A stretch of DNA of 64,000 bases, taken from NCBI GenBank assembly GCA_034770075.1, contig JAVJAP010000214.1, forward strand, positions 1,922,001-1,986,000, written 5' to 3'. This document shows positions 34,901 to 46,125 of this stretch, piece by piece. The position numbers and the translations under genes are program-made. Each line of letters opens with the position of its first letter. The first letter of the stretch is position 1. The notes below the pieces were generated by a model. The model ran no database searches. It was not told where the DNA came from and worked only from the letters and a program-made list of their open reading frames with translations. This stretch comes from Aralia elata (taxonomy: Eukaryota > Streptophyta > Magnoliopsida > Apiales > Araliaceae).

Positions 34901-35115
34901 CCATCCCCAATAATTCCATTTGAGTAGAATTCCCTCACCAATTTTGGATATACTAGAGTATTGGTGTTAAGGGCTTCGTAGAGTCCTGATCGCTGTAGCA
35001 GAGAGATGATTCTCTTGTATTTCGTCTCAGCTGTGGAAAAAATTTCAAAGTCGAGGGAGTTGCCTGAGATGACTGGAGAGTGCCATTTGAGAATTTCTTT
35101 GATTTTGCTGCACAA
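31917..35115 (-). pseudogene. SIRE-like 3' ORF (envelope-like position), full but broken
   Basis: Downstream of RNase H and before the 3' LTR lies one long, broken frame of more than 1,000 codons. The N-terminal part (35115-34633 and beyond) reads like the putative plant transposon protein domain, with KLVREFYSNGIIGDG and INVAIGFKNDGL. The middle (34403-33765) is Lys/Glu-rich. An acidic Glu-rich stretch follows (33,686-33,530). The last 421 codons (33182-31917) form the coiled coil plus Ser/Pro tail seen in the other copies. Breaks include a TAG near 34,633, a TAA at 33,765, and a 34-bp tandem duplication at about 33,470-33,537 that shifts the frame. I see no signal peptide or membrane span, so an envelope role is not supported by the sequence; only the position matches SIRE env-like ORFs. 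Confidence 0.65.
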
Positions 35116-35526
35116 GAACGAAATTTACTCAGAGTTTGATTGGAACAGAGAGTTAGGGTTTCAGCGAAGAGGGAGAGGGAGGGTTTTCAGATGAAATGAA
35201 AATTTTGAAATGAATTCATAAAAACTTCCCTTTTGTTCAGTTGAGTGGGTCACGTGTCAAGTGTTGAATGAGTGCACGTATTAGTCCGATAGAAAAGACT
35301 GTTTTGCCCTTAGCTTATATTGAGCTCTACTTTTCATCTTTGAGTCTTTTCTACTCTACGATTTCCATCTTACTCGACGATCGTAGAGTGAGTCTCGGCA
35401 GCTTGGCTTCCCTTGAGCTCTACGTTTTTCCAATTTCACTCGACGATTTCTGACGTCACTCGACGATTTCTGACGTCATTCTACAAACTTCCTTTCTATA
35501 GAGTTAGTAAATTTCAAAGCATAATA
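35116..35526 (-). other. Spacer between RNase H and the 3' ORF with palindromic repeats
   Basis: Contains CTCGACGATCGTAGAG (35,373-35,388, one mismatch from a perfect 16-bp palindrome) and two direct copies of CACTCGACGATTTCTGACGT near 35,436 and 35,456. The same word family fills the LTR minisatellite. Confidence 0.7.
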
Positions 35527-36456
35527 TTATGGTTGCAAATTTAGCATTCTTAGTTCACTTATCAACATGTTGAACCTTGATTCATCTAGAGGTTTTGTAA
35601 AGACATTAGCAAGCTGGTTTTCAGTAGGAATATAATGTAATGATATATTTCCACTTTGCACATGATCTCTAATGAAATGATATCTTATATCTATATGCTT
35701 GGTTCTAGAGTGCATGATAGGATTATGAGTTATAGCAATTGCACTAGTATTATCACAATGAACAGGGATAGATGTAAACTCAAAACTATAGTCAGCTAAC
35801 TGATTTTTCATCCATAGGATTTGTGCACAGCAACTGCCTGCAGCAATGTATTCAGCTTCTACAGTAGAGGTTGAAACTGAGTTTTGCTTTTTGCTGAACC
35901 AGGAGACAAGTCTGTTTCCAAGCAGTTGACATGTTCCACTTGTGCTTTTTCTATCTATTTTACATCCTGCATAGTCAGCATCTGAATATCCCATTAAATC
36001 AAAGAGTGATTCCTTGGGGTACCAAAGTCTCGAATTTGGAGTACCTTTAAGATATCTGAAAATTCTTTTTACAGCCAATAAGTGAGATTCCTTAGGATTA
36101 GCTTGAAATTTAGCACAAATACAAGTGCCAAACATGATATCTGGTCTACTAGTAATTACGTATAAGAGAGAGCCAATTATACCTCTATATTGAGTAATAT
36201 CAATACTTTTACCTTTCTCGTCTTTGTCAAGCTTGGTTGCAGGTTTCATGGGAGTTTTCATGATTGTGGCTGACTTCATGCCATACTTCTTTAATAGGTC
36301 TTTAATGTATTTGACTTGGTTAATGAATATGCCTTCATCAGTTTGCTTCACTTGAAGTCCAAGGAAGAAATTCAGTTCTCCCATCATACTCATTTCGAAT
36401 TTGCTCTACATTAGCTTGGTAAACCTTTCACACAACTTTTCATCAGTATATATTTT
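35527..36456 (-). pseudogene. SIRE-like copia pol: RT C-terminus and RNase H
   Basis: The 288-codon open part starts MSMMGELNFFLGLQV (end of the RT palm/thumb). It continues through YIKDLLKKYGM and YRGIIGSLLYV and the RNase H with GYSDADYAG, STVEAEYIAAG and VHCDNTSAI. Upstream, about 20 further codons (DEKLCERFTKLM) are recognisable to about 36,456, separated by a TAG that likely was CAG. The polymerase YVDD motif and everything 5' of it are missing, replaced by unrelated DNA. Ends normally with NLQP near 35,527. Confidence 0.88.
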
Positions 36457-36678
36457 AGAGGACGTATATATTTTAATGGACATAAACCTAATAGATTAAC
36501 CTTTTGGGTCAACATGTAATTCCAAAAGAGCACATATATTTTCCACAATTTTACCGTCCAAAGGTTGATCGAATGGTTAATTAGTTGTTTCCACCGTTCC
36601 TAATATAATCTAGGGAATGTCCGCAAACTATATTACAGACAATGGACCAACATGTCAAATATATGTAAATAAAACACA

Positions 36679-36945
36679 TTCGTAATACAGACGATGACAC
36701 AGTTATAAATATTGTCGTCCGCAATATAATAGCGTGGACGGTTATACTTACTCGAGGACAACTCATAGCACAACTAAAAGAACAAACAAAAGAAGCTAGG
36801 CCCCTTCTCGTCTTCACTCTATTATATTACGGACGGTGACATAATTATAAATATTGTCGTCCGCAATATACTAGCGCAGACGGTTATACTTACCCGACAA
36901 CAACTTATAACACAACTAAAAGAACAAAGGAAGCAAGCCCCCTTG
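36679..36945. repeat. Imperfect direct repeat pair, about 115 bp
   Basis: The two units share GACGGTTATACTTAC, CACAACTAAAAGAACAAA and TATTGTCGTCCGCAATATA. A weaker third relative occurs near 37,380. They resemble subterminal repeats of a DNA transposon, but no terminal inverted repeats were found. Confidence 0.6.
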
Positions 36946-37630
36946 ACGATCAGAGATTTATTACATCGTCAAATTCATAACGTTATAGTTTGCTTGAACT
37001 ATCTTCAACACTCTCAATCTCGAAGAAGAAGAGCAAGACAACAATATCAATGAAACTGGCATAAAAAACAACATCGATACATAGAAAAATAATGATTCAT
37101 CAACACTTTAACCTAGTCGTGACCTCAAAGAAGACCTCTCAGATCTTACCAAAATCGTAACCTGCCAGTTTTGGGGTGTCACCTCTTTTCTCGCTCCACC
37201 TTCCGATTCCGATTCCAACCCAACATGAATTCCCAGAACATGCAGTGACTTTGTGGAGATTGGGGGGAGGTTCAGGAGAAGGATCTCAAAACTTTTTAAT
37301 AATATGAAGTCAAAGAGGATTTTTTATTTATTTTTTGTTGTACTATGACTTGTCATCGAACACGTATAACCATCTACACTATTATATTACAAACGACATT
37401 TACAATTGTGCCACTGTCGTTATTATGATAGCAAGAACATGTTTTATTTCACATACAAGAGCCAATTATGGTATTTGATGTGGGTTCATCGTCTGCAGTA
37501 TAGATTGCAGATGTTTCTCAAACCATATAATGAAGACAGTGGGAATAATTGACCATTCGATCAAAATTTGGACAGTGAGAGATTAATTGTAAGATTATAG
37601 CATTTCTTCCGATTGTAACTATGGATCATG

Positions 37631-37631
<1 letters not shown>

Positions 37632-37705
<74 letters not shown>
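37632..37705. repeat. (CT)n(TA)n microsatellite
   Basis: About 18 CT units followed by about 19 TA units. Confidence 0.95.
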
Positions 37706-37710
<5 letters not shown>

Positions 37711-38777
37711 AGACACTTAAGGAAAACAAACCTTTACAATTGTCAGTGTCATGTGATTATTGTGTTGGGAATTAACTTAAACCTGTGATTATGCACCATA
37801 AATTAAGCGGCCTTATCACAATACTATCATATTTGATTAAAGTGAAAAAGCTGAGGATTATTGAATGAATAACCAAGAAATATAATCTTTTTTCTCATTT
37901 TTTAAGAAAGATACGTAATCCAAATTTATGAGATTATTCTCATGTTTTAAGAAAGATATGCAATCCAAATTCATTGAAGTAAAATTCCCTAAAAGAAATT
38001 GAATCAATAATATTCACTCAAATAAATTATTTACAATGCTCCCGTCATTTCCACAAGGAAATTTGATAATTCTACAAGACTCTTTTCATATGAATAGTGA
38101 ATAGAACCTACATTTATGTAAATAAGGACTTGTAAAAATATCAAATTTCTCTTCTAGAAATAATTATTCCCTTTTTATATTTGTTGACTTGTATAAATGT
38201 AGCATATAATTTTGTTTTATATTTATCCTTTATATAAATGTTAAGCATATAATTTTGTTCTATATTTATCCTTAAAGATAATAAGTTGTTAGTTTATAAT
38301 GACACTATGATTGCATACTTGAGGATAACATGTGTCATTTAAAATATTAGAACGAAAAAATAAATGACATATAGGACCCTTTTTGTGAAACAGAGTACTA
38401 AATTTAACTGCTCAACTCTAATATAAAAAAAAAGTAATTAAAGAAAAGGTTTTAGTATCTTATGTAAACCTTAATATTTATAGGCACGCTTGTTTTTGAG
38501 ATTCATGACATAAAAGAGAAGCCATCACAATCTAATAACTCAAGTAGCTGGAGCTTTACAAGAAACTCCATACAGGAGAAAAGGAAGGGGAAGAAGTTAT
38601 GGCAGAAAATATGCAAGATATCATTACTAGCCAGTACGGTTAAAATCATATTATCAAATGATGAGGAATTTCTTTTCCTCGAGTAATTTCATTTATTCCA
38701 TAGAAAGATGTACTAAGTTTTAGAATCTCATCCTGCAATAGGATCATGTAGTGTTGACATGCAAACACAATTTTATG

Positions 38778-39059
38778 TAGGCTTAAAAACACTTTTGACC
38801 CTGTAAATTTTCTAACTTGAAAAGTAAACTCCAATGTTTAATGTTTAAGACATCAAATCTTGAAGTTTTAGGATTGGAGACATAAAAACCTTTCAATCAC
38901 CAGAAGCTGACGTGGCAGCCTCCTGTACAGCCTCATCAGTTTCCAGTGACCGTGAGATTTAATGTCTCCAAATTCAAAAACATTGAGGCTCAATGTCTTC
39001 AACATTTTACTTTCTAGAATCAGGAAAGTAGAAGGGTCAAAAGTATTTTTACGCCTTTA
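38778..39059. mobile_element. MITE with long imperfect terminal inverted repeats
   Basis: The left end AGGCTTAAAAACACTTTTGA is mirrored by the complement of the right end (TCAAAAGTATTTTTACGCCT). Imperfect complementarity continues inward for about 45 bp. Length is about 280 bp with no coding. It ends about 50 bp past the stop codon of the neighbouring gene. Target duplication not obvious. Confidence 0.7.
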
Positions 39060-39107
39060 AACCTATTGTACAAGAACAGAGGATAAGACTTTTTAAGAAA
39101 GCCAACC

Positions 39108-41614
39108 TCAATAAAGTGTGTTATCAAACACCCATGGTTCATGCAAGAAAAGTTCCCGGCCATTCATTTGCACTGTTCCTGCAGCTATATCCTCAGCACG
39201 TTTTCTGGAGGCATCAGCTTTTCTAGTTGATGCTGCAGCGTCCTGCAAAACAAGAGAAGGGTTTGTTACTTTACAAGACAGCTGTAGCTGATGCAGTGGT
39301 AGTTGCAGTTTGTAAACGCAGCTTTTACTACGTTTGCGGTTGCAGTTGCAGTTGCATTTGAAAACTTAGAATCTTGTTTGGTTATCTCATGCTTATGTGG
39401 CTGAAAATAATTATTGTTCAGCTGGAATTGTGGCTGACTGGCTGTTGCTGCTGAAAGTGAACCAAATGACCAAAATGCACATGAATTATATGGTCATAAA
39501 TTAATTATGTGTTCATACCAATATAATAATTAACGGAAAAATTAATATGTAATATTATTTCTCATTTGTAATTCTATTACACATTTGTGTTATCCTTTGA
39601 TTTTGGGTTGGATTTTCTAACATGGAATCGAAGCTAGATTCTTGTAGGCCCATCATGGGTCATGTCTCTCAAATGTTAGAATTGTCCATACTCGAATGTT
39701 TGCACCTCAATCTGTTCCATTTATTTTACGTTAAACAACGAACATGTAGGAGGTTGTTAAGGGAATTCGTAGGTATTAAAACTATTAGATTTGAGTTGAG
39801 AACAAGTTTGGTCCTATCAGAATGCGCTGCCTTCTAATTCATATCCCTCTTCTGTTAATCAAGTCTCTGGAAGTTTCTCTCTGGGTTGTGCATCTTTTCT
39901 CCCTTTGGTTAGATATAGGGTTGGAGATGGCAAATCTATTCACTTTTGGGAGGATGTCAAGTTTGGGGGATTGATGCTGGACAAGCCTGCAAAATATGGC
40001 TGGATCAATTCAAAAGGCATTGAATATGGAAGTTCATGCCAGAATGTCGAAAGGGTCCAACAAGGAGAATGTTCTAGAATGTAATTTTATTTTATTTATA
40101 TGATTTGTAAGTTCATTAGTTATCATATTAGAGTTCTAGTTGGTTCAAGAAAGTTTAATACGTTATAAACTTATAATATATAGCAATGTATTCTCCCCTC
40201 TTGGAAAGAAAGAGAAATAAGGCAAGAGTTTTGAGTATATTGCTTGTGCGTTTTCCCTTCCACAATTATAAAGATGGAATAGAATTTGACAGTCAGAATT
40301 TTAGTCCAACTTTGAGGGCAAAACTTTAATTTCACAGGAAGATCCAGCACATGTTACATACATAGTTGGAAAGCTCTGGAAGTCTAGTTACCAATGTCAT
40401 TTAGATTTCTCAAGAAGTTATGGTCAATTTAGTACAAACTGTGCAGAATGGGCAGATTCTACGAATTTAGATATTTCTCTAGTTTTTAAGTGCCTTTTGA
40501 TATTTTTGAGGTACTATCTGAATTTAGTCCTTTTGTTAGTTGAAAGATATTTTGTATTTCCCTATAAATACATGATCATGTTACTGGAAAAATCAGAGAT
40601 TGATTGAATGAAATTCTAATTTAGTGTTTGGGTTAACAAAAAAGATTTCTTCTAGTTTTCTACTCTTATCTCTTTGGTAGAGATTCCATCGAGTGGCGAG
40701 TTACAATCCTTTTATTGTTCACTTTTTCTAACTCCTATTTCTCCTACATTTTCCGGCATCAAACCTTCATCACAAAACCAATAGTTTGAATCCCGAAAGG
40801 GATAAGGAAGAAAAGAAAAAAAGGAAACAGGTTGCAATCACATTTCCCAAAACAAAGGTTCTCCCCAAAATTTAAGTTTTTGTTTGGTCTTTGGTACTTT
40901 GACAGGCTTAATACTAATAATATGCTTCAGCAATACAAGCTTAATACTAATAATATGCTTCAGCAATACAAGCGCTACAAGGCTTTGTCCCAAATATTTT
41001 TCTGACGTGTATGCAAGTTAACAATGACATCCCTCATTTATATTCCTACAATCCAAAAGGTTTTCATTAGTTTCATCGCATTACATCTTCTCTTAGCATA
41101 TGTATTGAACTTAGTACTAGCATCAAGAGGATACATACAAAAGAGATAGCTTTAATTAATAAATCCTAAAACCTTCATGAAGATCCCCAAATCTATATGA
41201 AACTAGAAATTCCATAAAATTAAATAGCATGCGCGCGCGCGCACACACACATGTAACACTTCAATAGCCATTGAACAAAACCAATTCCAATTGTACAACT
41301 GAACCCAATTATCACATCACCCAAAATCAGCTTCTGCTTTTAGCAACAATTGGATTGCAATTAAATAAATTTTAAAATATATTACACCAAATAATTTTGC
41401 CTCCGAACTAATATAGCATATGTTGATGTCATAAATTGACCTTTAGTAAAATCGAATTGATGCAACAGAAAGAAGGAAAGAGAAATAATACCTTCTGGCG
41501 TTTCCAGGAGAGAAATTGGGACTCCGTTAGGGTTCCGGCACTCGTGGAAAGGGTGGAGATGGGGTTAGACCTAGGTTTCTGGTCAGCTTCTTGTTGCTGT
41601 TCTTCCGCACCCAT
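39108..41614 (-). CDS. Small DFRP_C-like protein, two exons (85 residues)
   Basis: Exon 1 is 41614-41492 (41 codons, MGAEEQQQEADQKP... to TESQFLSWKRQK) and ends at AAG|GTATTA, a proper splice donor. Exon 2 is 39242-39108 (45 codons with TGA), preceded by TTTTGCAG. Both are in phase 0, so the spliced frame is open: residues 42-85 run from DAAASTRKADASRKRAEDIA to FLHEPWVFDNTLY. The pattern (S/T)-E-x-x-F-L-x-W-K followed by a charged helix and GRELF.. matches the C-terminal DRG-regulatory (DFRP_C) region of ZC3H15/Tma46-type proteins. The CCCH zinc fingers of the full-length family are absent, so it is either a short plant paralogue or a partial gene copy. The roughly 2.25-kb intron holds a LINE scrap and repeats. 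This is the only convincing host gene in the window. Confidence 0.68.
39875..40030 (+). pseudogene. LINE reverse-transcriptase C-terminal fragment
   Basis: A short plus-strand frame reads LVRYRVGDGKSIHFWEDVKF, the G-(D/N)-G-x-x-x-x-F-W-x-D motif found before the zf-RVT domain of plant L1-type LINEs. It lies in the intron of the host gene, antisense to it. Nothing else of the LINE is seen. Confidence 0.6.
40906..40972. repeat. 33-bp tandem duplication in the intron
   Basis: GCTTAATACTAATAATATGC plus 13 more bases is repeated head to tail twice. Confidence 0.9.
41229..41251. repeat. (GC)n(AC)n microsatellite
   Basis: ATGCGCGCGCGCGCACACAC: alternating purine-pyrimidine run in the intron, a potential Z-DNA former. 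Confidence 0.9.
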
Positions 41615-42639
41615 TTCTCCTCTTTCGTTTTCTTAATAATTTCGTCTGCTTGATTTTGTTGACTAGAGCCTGTTTGGGAGAGAACGGACATAACTTTATT
41701 TGGACTAAAATGCAAAAGTATACCATGTACATATTTGTGTCAATATAATATTTTCATCTTGAGTTTAGCTAATTAGTAAATTCTTCCTAATTGTATTTAT
41801 TTGTGTAAAATCATCATTTTTATACAAATAATAATATTTAATGACAAAAAATTGAATATAAAAATAAAGATATAAAATGATGTGGAGGGTGATTATTGGT
41901 TATAATTATTGAATCCACTCATATATGGTGGAACATCCACTAATTATAATCTGACAGATCATTTTGTATCTAGTTTTTTGTAAGCATCTTTCGTCACCAT
42001 AGCATTACTCTTTACGATATAATTAAGAACAAAATTTAGTTAAATGAGAAAATTCCGTACTAATAACTGCATTTTGAGAGATGATTTTCGTTAACACATA
42101 CACTCATAGATGAAAACATCATAAATTGACGAATAGATGTGCATTTTAGTATTTCATTTTAAAGACTTAATACCGAAAAAATCATTGAATTCTTGTCACA
42201 CTATTAAATAAATATACAAAAAAAATCACACTAAAATTATCTTTAAAACAATTGTCAAAAATATCATAAGTTTGACATGTTCATATGTACACGCCAGCTA
42301 GTATGATCTAATTTTGGACATTTTTGATAATTATTTAAAGGTTCAACAATTTTGATGCAAAAATAGTTTATATATTTTTGTGATAGCTTGGTAAGAGTCT
42401 ACTAATTTTTTTCGATCATAAAATTTATGTTGAGTGATCAGTAAGTTCAACACATACAAATAAACTCTAATTTGTACAACAATGATATATTGGTTGATAG
42501 GTTGAGTGTTTACGTATTGTACTTATTAGTCAAGTCAAATCTTTGTACAGATCATAGATTGTATGGTTGGTTGTGCATCTTTAAACAACTTGTAAGTTTT
42601 GTTGTATTACTTAAACAACATTTTTTTTATCTTATAGAT
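41615..42639. other. 5' flank of the host gene and A/T-rich DNA
   Basis: Upstream of the ATG at 41,614 on the minus strand. No TATA box stands out and no other gene is seen. The remainder is A/T-rich low-complexity sequence. Confidence 0.4.
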
Positions 42640-42831
42640 AGGAGTAGCTAGTTTTTTCTGAACTCTGAAAATAGAAAAGAGTATGAAATAGGTTTATTTG
42701 TGAACCTATAAAACATATGGGTTATGCACAGTGGTGCACAATAGCATATCATATGCTAAGTGATTCTGAAATAGGCACAAAAGAGATCTAGAAAAGGGTT
42801 GAATAGATTCTTTAATTATTTTTTTTAAAAG
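42640..42831 (-). repeat. SIRE-type LTR remnant, left part
   Basis: The stretch AAATAGGCACAA...GGGTTGAATAGATTC resembles 14,071-14,105 of the SIRE-like LTR. It is interrupted at AAAAG by the CRM-like element and resumes at 49,544. Confidence 0.45.
42827..42831. repeat. Target-site duplication AAAAG, left copy
   Basis: AAAAG precedes the LTR start TGATGG and is repeated right after the other LTR at 49,539-49,543. Confidence 0.9.
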
Positions 42832-43747
42832 TGATGGACTTCGCGGCACGCTTGCGTGAGGTGGTCGTCGCCCGGATCGTTTCTAGCAAAGTTGAACGGT
42901 GGATAGCTTACAACATCTTAACCCCTCGTCTATATGTAGACGGTAATCTTGGTACAATTGCTCGCCTTGGAAATCTGCGTTGAATGAACACCAACGACAC
43001 CTTGACCCCTCGCTTATATGTAAGTGGTAATCTCGGTACAATTGACGATTAGTGCGGTAGAAGACGCCACACACAACTATGTATTGTTGTATGATAAGTC
43101 AAACTTGAATCTCAAAGAAAAACTAGAAGTAACCTAGAAATTCTCAAAGAACCAAAAGTAGAGAATAATCTCACAAATAATTGTATTGAATAAATCTGAT
43201 TGAAGTGTATCAAGTAAATCATCTATGTCCCCTATTTATACTACTCAAAAGTAATTCTAATCCTAATAGGAATTATAAAATCAACTGGAAACCAAATCCT
43301 AGCTTACCAAATTAATTTGGAAACCAAATCCTAACTAATAAACAATAAGAAAATTAAATCCTACTTATCAAACATTCTAATTATAGTAGGAATCTAAAAC
43401 ATGCTAAAAATAAATAGCCTAATAATTAAGGAAATCCATGTCCAAATTTGATTCAGAAAAGTAGCTGGAATCCTTCCAATTCGGATTCGACTTTCTCAAA
43501 AACTTTGGATTCTCTTGCTTCCTTCGCGTCTTAACTTGGCTCGTACACTTGCAATACATTTACGTATTTATATTCCATCTTACTAGCCTTCGAACTCGAA
43601 CCAATTTCGTCCCTCATCTCTCGAATCAAACCATTAAGCCCTTCCTTGAAGCGTTCAGCTCGTGTTCTCGTCACGGGTCCAACCGAAACTTGCACCGAGT
43701 CCGCTCCATAGCCGCCATGCATTCCCGAGCTTGTGATAACCTCATCA
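42832..43747 (-). repeat. 3' LTR of the CRM-like element
   Basis: 916 bp, TGATGGACTT to ACCTCATCA on the plus strand. The minus-strand TATA box is GTATAAATAGGGG near 43,228-43,241. The LTR also encodes the last 72 codons of pol. The tract CAAGAGGAGAGGAA just outside it (43,760-43,747) is both polypurine tract and pol codons. Confidence 0.92.
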
Positions 43748-46125
43748 TTCCTCTCCTCTTGAGAAGAATTTGTCCTCAAGTCGTCACTTACATCAAACGG
43801 ACTTAGGTCAATAACATTGAATGTTGCACTAACATTATACTCACCGGGTAAATCCAGTTTGTAGGCATTGTCATTAATGCGCTCAAGAACTTGAAACGGT
43901 CCATCTCCTCTAGGAAGCAATTTTGAGCGTCGTTGAGCCGGGAATCTTTCTTTCCGCATGTGTAACCACACCCAATCTCCCGGTTCAAAGACAACTTGAC
44001 GTCGACCCTTATTGGCCTGTTTTGTGTATTGCTTCGTCCTCCTCTCAATGTTGAATCGTGCCTTCTTATGTATCTGCTTAACAAACTCAGCCTTTTACTT
44101 TCCATCCATGTTAGTATACTCAGAAACAGGTAATGGAGATAAATCCAATGGGGTTAAAGGATTAGACCCATACACAATTTCAAATGGCGAATAATTAGTA
44201 GCAGAATGAACAGATCTATTATAAGTAAACTCAACATGTGGTAAACATTCCTCCCAATTTACTACTTCCGTTTGTCCATCAGTTTGAGGATGACATGTAG
44301 TTGAAAATAACAGTTTAGTACCCAATTTACACCACAATGTCTTCCAAAAATAACTCAAAAATTTAGTATCTCTATCTGAAACAATTATTTTAGGCATGCC
44401 ATGTAAACGCACAATTTTCCTAAAGAATAAATCAGCAACATGGGATGCATCATCAGTTTTGTGACATGGAATAAAATGTGCCATCTTTAAAAATCTATCC
44501 ACGACCACAAATATAGAATCATGACCATGCTTAGACCTAGGTAAACCCAACACAAAATCTATAGATAAGTCAACCCAAGGTTCACTAGATATAGGCAATG
44601 GTGTATACAATCCATGAGGTTGAACATGAGATTTAGCTTGACGACAAGTAATGCATCTATCACAAATTCTTTCCACATCTCGTTTCATATGAGGCCAATA
44701 AAAATGTTCTTTCAAGACCGATAAAGTTTTGTCAACACCAAAATGACCCATTAATCCTCCCCCATGTGACTCTCTAACTAGCAACTCACGTAAAGAAAAT
44801 GTAGGTATACAGAATTTATTCTCACGAGACAAAAATCCACCAATTTTGAAGTATTTACCTACAACATTCTTCTCACAAGTTTTAAACTCCTCACAGAAAT
44901 CATGGTCATTAACATATAAGTCTTTGATTCGTTCAAAACCAAGTAATTTCGTATCAAGAGTATTTAACAACACATACCTCCGAGACAAAGCATCTGCTAC
45001 GATGTTTTCTTTTCCTTGCTTGTATCGAATGACATATGGAAATGTCTTGATAAACTCCATCCATCGCGCATGCCTTTTGTTCAATTTGTGCTGACCCTTC
45101 AAGTACTTCAATGATTCATGATCGGTGTGAATCACGAACTCTTTAGGCCACAGGTAGTGCTGCCATGTCTCCAACGCTCGCACCAATGCATACATCTCCT
45201 TGTCATAAGTAGGATAGTTTAGGACTGCCCCATTTAACTTCTCGCTGAAGTACGCCACTGGCTTCTCTTCTTGCATCAAAACAGCTCCAATTCCCAAACC
45301 TGAAGCATCACACTCAATTTTAAAGGTTTTAGCAAAGTTAGGTAAGACAAGTAAAGGAGCATTAGTCAATTTATCTTTAATCAATTTAAACGTTTTTTCC
45401 TGTTCATCACCCCATTTAAACCCTACACTTTTCTTGATCACTTCCGTTAATGGTGCTGTGATGTCGCTGAAGTTCCTCACGAACCGTCGGTAAAAACTAG
45501 CCAATCCATGAAAGCTTTGAATTTGGCTCACATTTGTTGGACTCGGCCATTCCCGAATTGCAGGTATCTTCTCCTCATCGACTTGAACTCCCTGTGAACT
45601 CACAACAACGCCAAGAAACACAATTCTATCCGTGCAAAATGTACATTTATCCATGTTAGCAAACAACTTTTCTTTACGAAGTACATCTAAAACAGATTTT
45701 AAATGCAATGCATGCTCTTCTAAGTTTTTACTATAAATCAGAATATCATCAAAATACACAACAACAAATTTGCCTATGAACGGACGCAAAACATGATTCA
45801 TTAGACGCATGAAAGTACTAGGAGCATTAGTTAAACCGAAAGGTAACACTAACCACTCATACAAACCATACTTTGTTTTAAAAGCTGTTTTTCATTCATC
45901 CCCTTCTTTCATACGAATTTGATGATACCCACTTTTTAAATCAATTTTTGAAAACACACAATATCCATGCAATTCATCTAACATATCATTTAAACGAGGA
46001 ATGGGATGTCGATATTTTACCGTAATATTATTTACCGCTCGACAATCGATGCACATTCGCCATTTCCCATCCTTCTTTGGCACCAAAATCACAGGAACTG
46101 CACACAGACTCATACTCTCCCTCAC
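43531..46125 (-). pseudogene. CRM-like pol: RT, RNase H, integrase and tail
   Basis: RT starts with VPVILVPKKDGKWRMCIDCRA, breaks at a TGA (about 45,892; family Trp), and carries the active-site YFDDILIYS near 45,755. RNase H has ECDASGLGIGAVL and ends DALSRRY. Integrase has the HHCC zinc region (GHFGVDKTL...CDRCITCRQAK), the catalytic region SIDFVLGLP and VSDRDTKF, and HPQTDGQTE. Directly after EVVN about 19 residues usually present are missing before WEECLPHVEF, an in-frame deletion. A stop near 44,095 precedes the C-terminal half, where GPFQVLERINDNAYKLDLP is followed by the LTR-encoded tail. In this copy the frame ends at 43,531 with TAA; the 5' LTR copy lacks that stop. Confidence 0.88.

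Larger units (their letters stand above)
36457..38777. other. Low-copy/unclassified DNA
   Basis: No gene recognised. It contains a direct repeat of about 115 bp (36,679-36,800 and 36,829-36,945) built around ATAAATATTGTCGTCCGCAA and a compound microsatellite at 37,632-37,705. Confidence 0.5.

Noticed and set aside
31917..35115. Calling the SIRE 3' ORF an envelope gene
   Set aside because: Only position supports it; no signal peptide, fusion-like or membrane segment seen.
40080..40757. Possible solo LTR (TGTAATTTTATT to CCGGCA) in the gene intron
   Set aside because: It has a TATA-like CCTATAAATAC and plausible ends, but no target duplication or second copy supports it.
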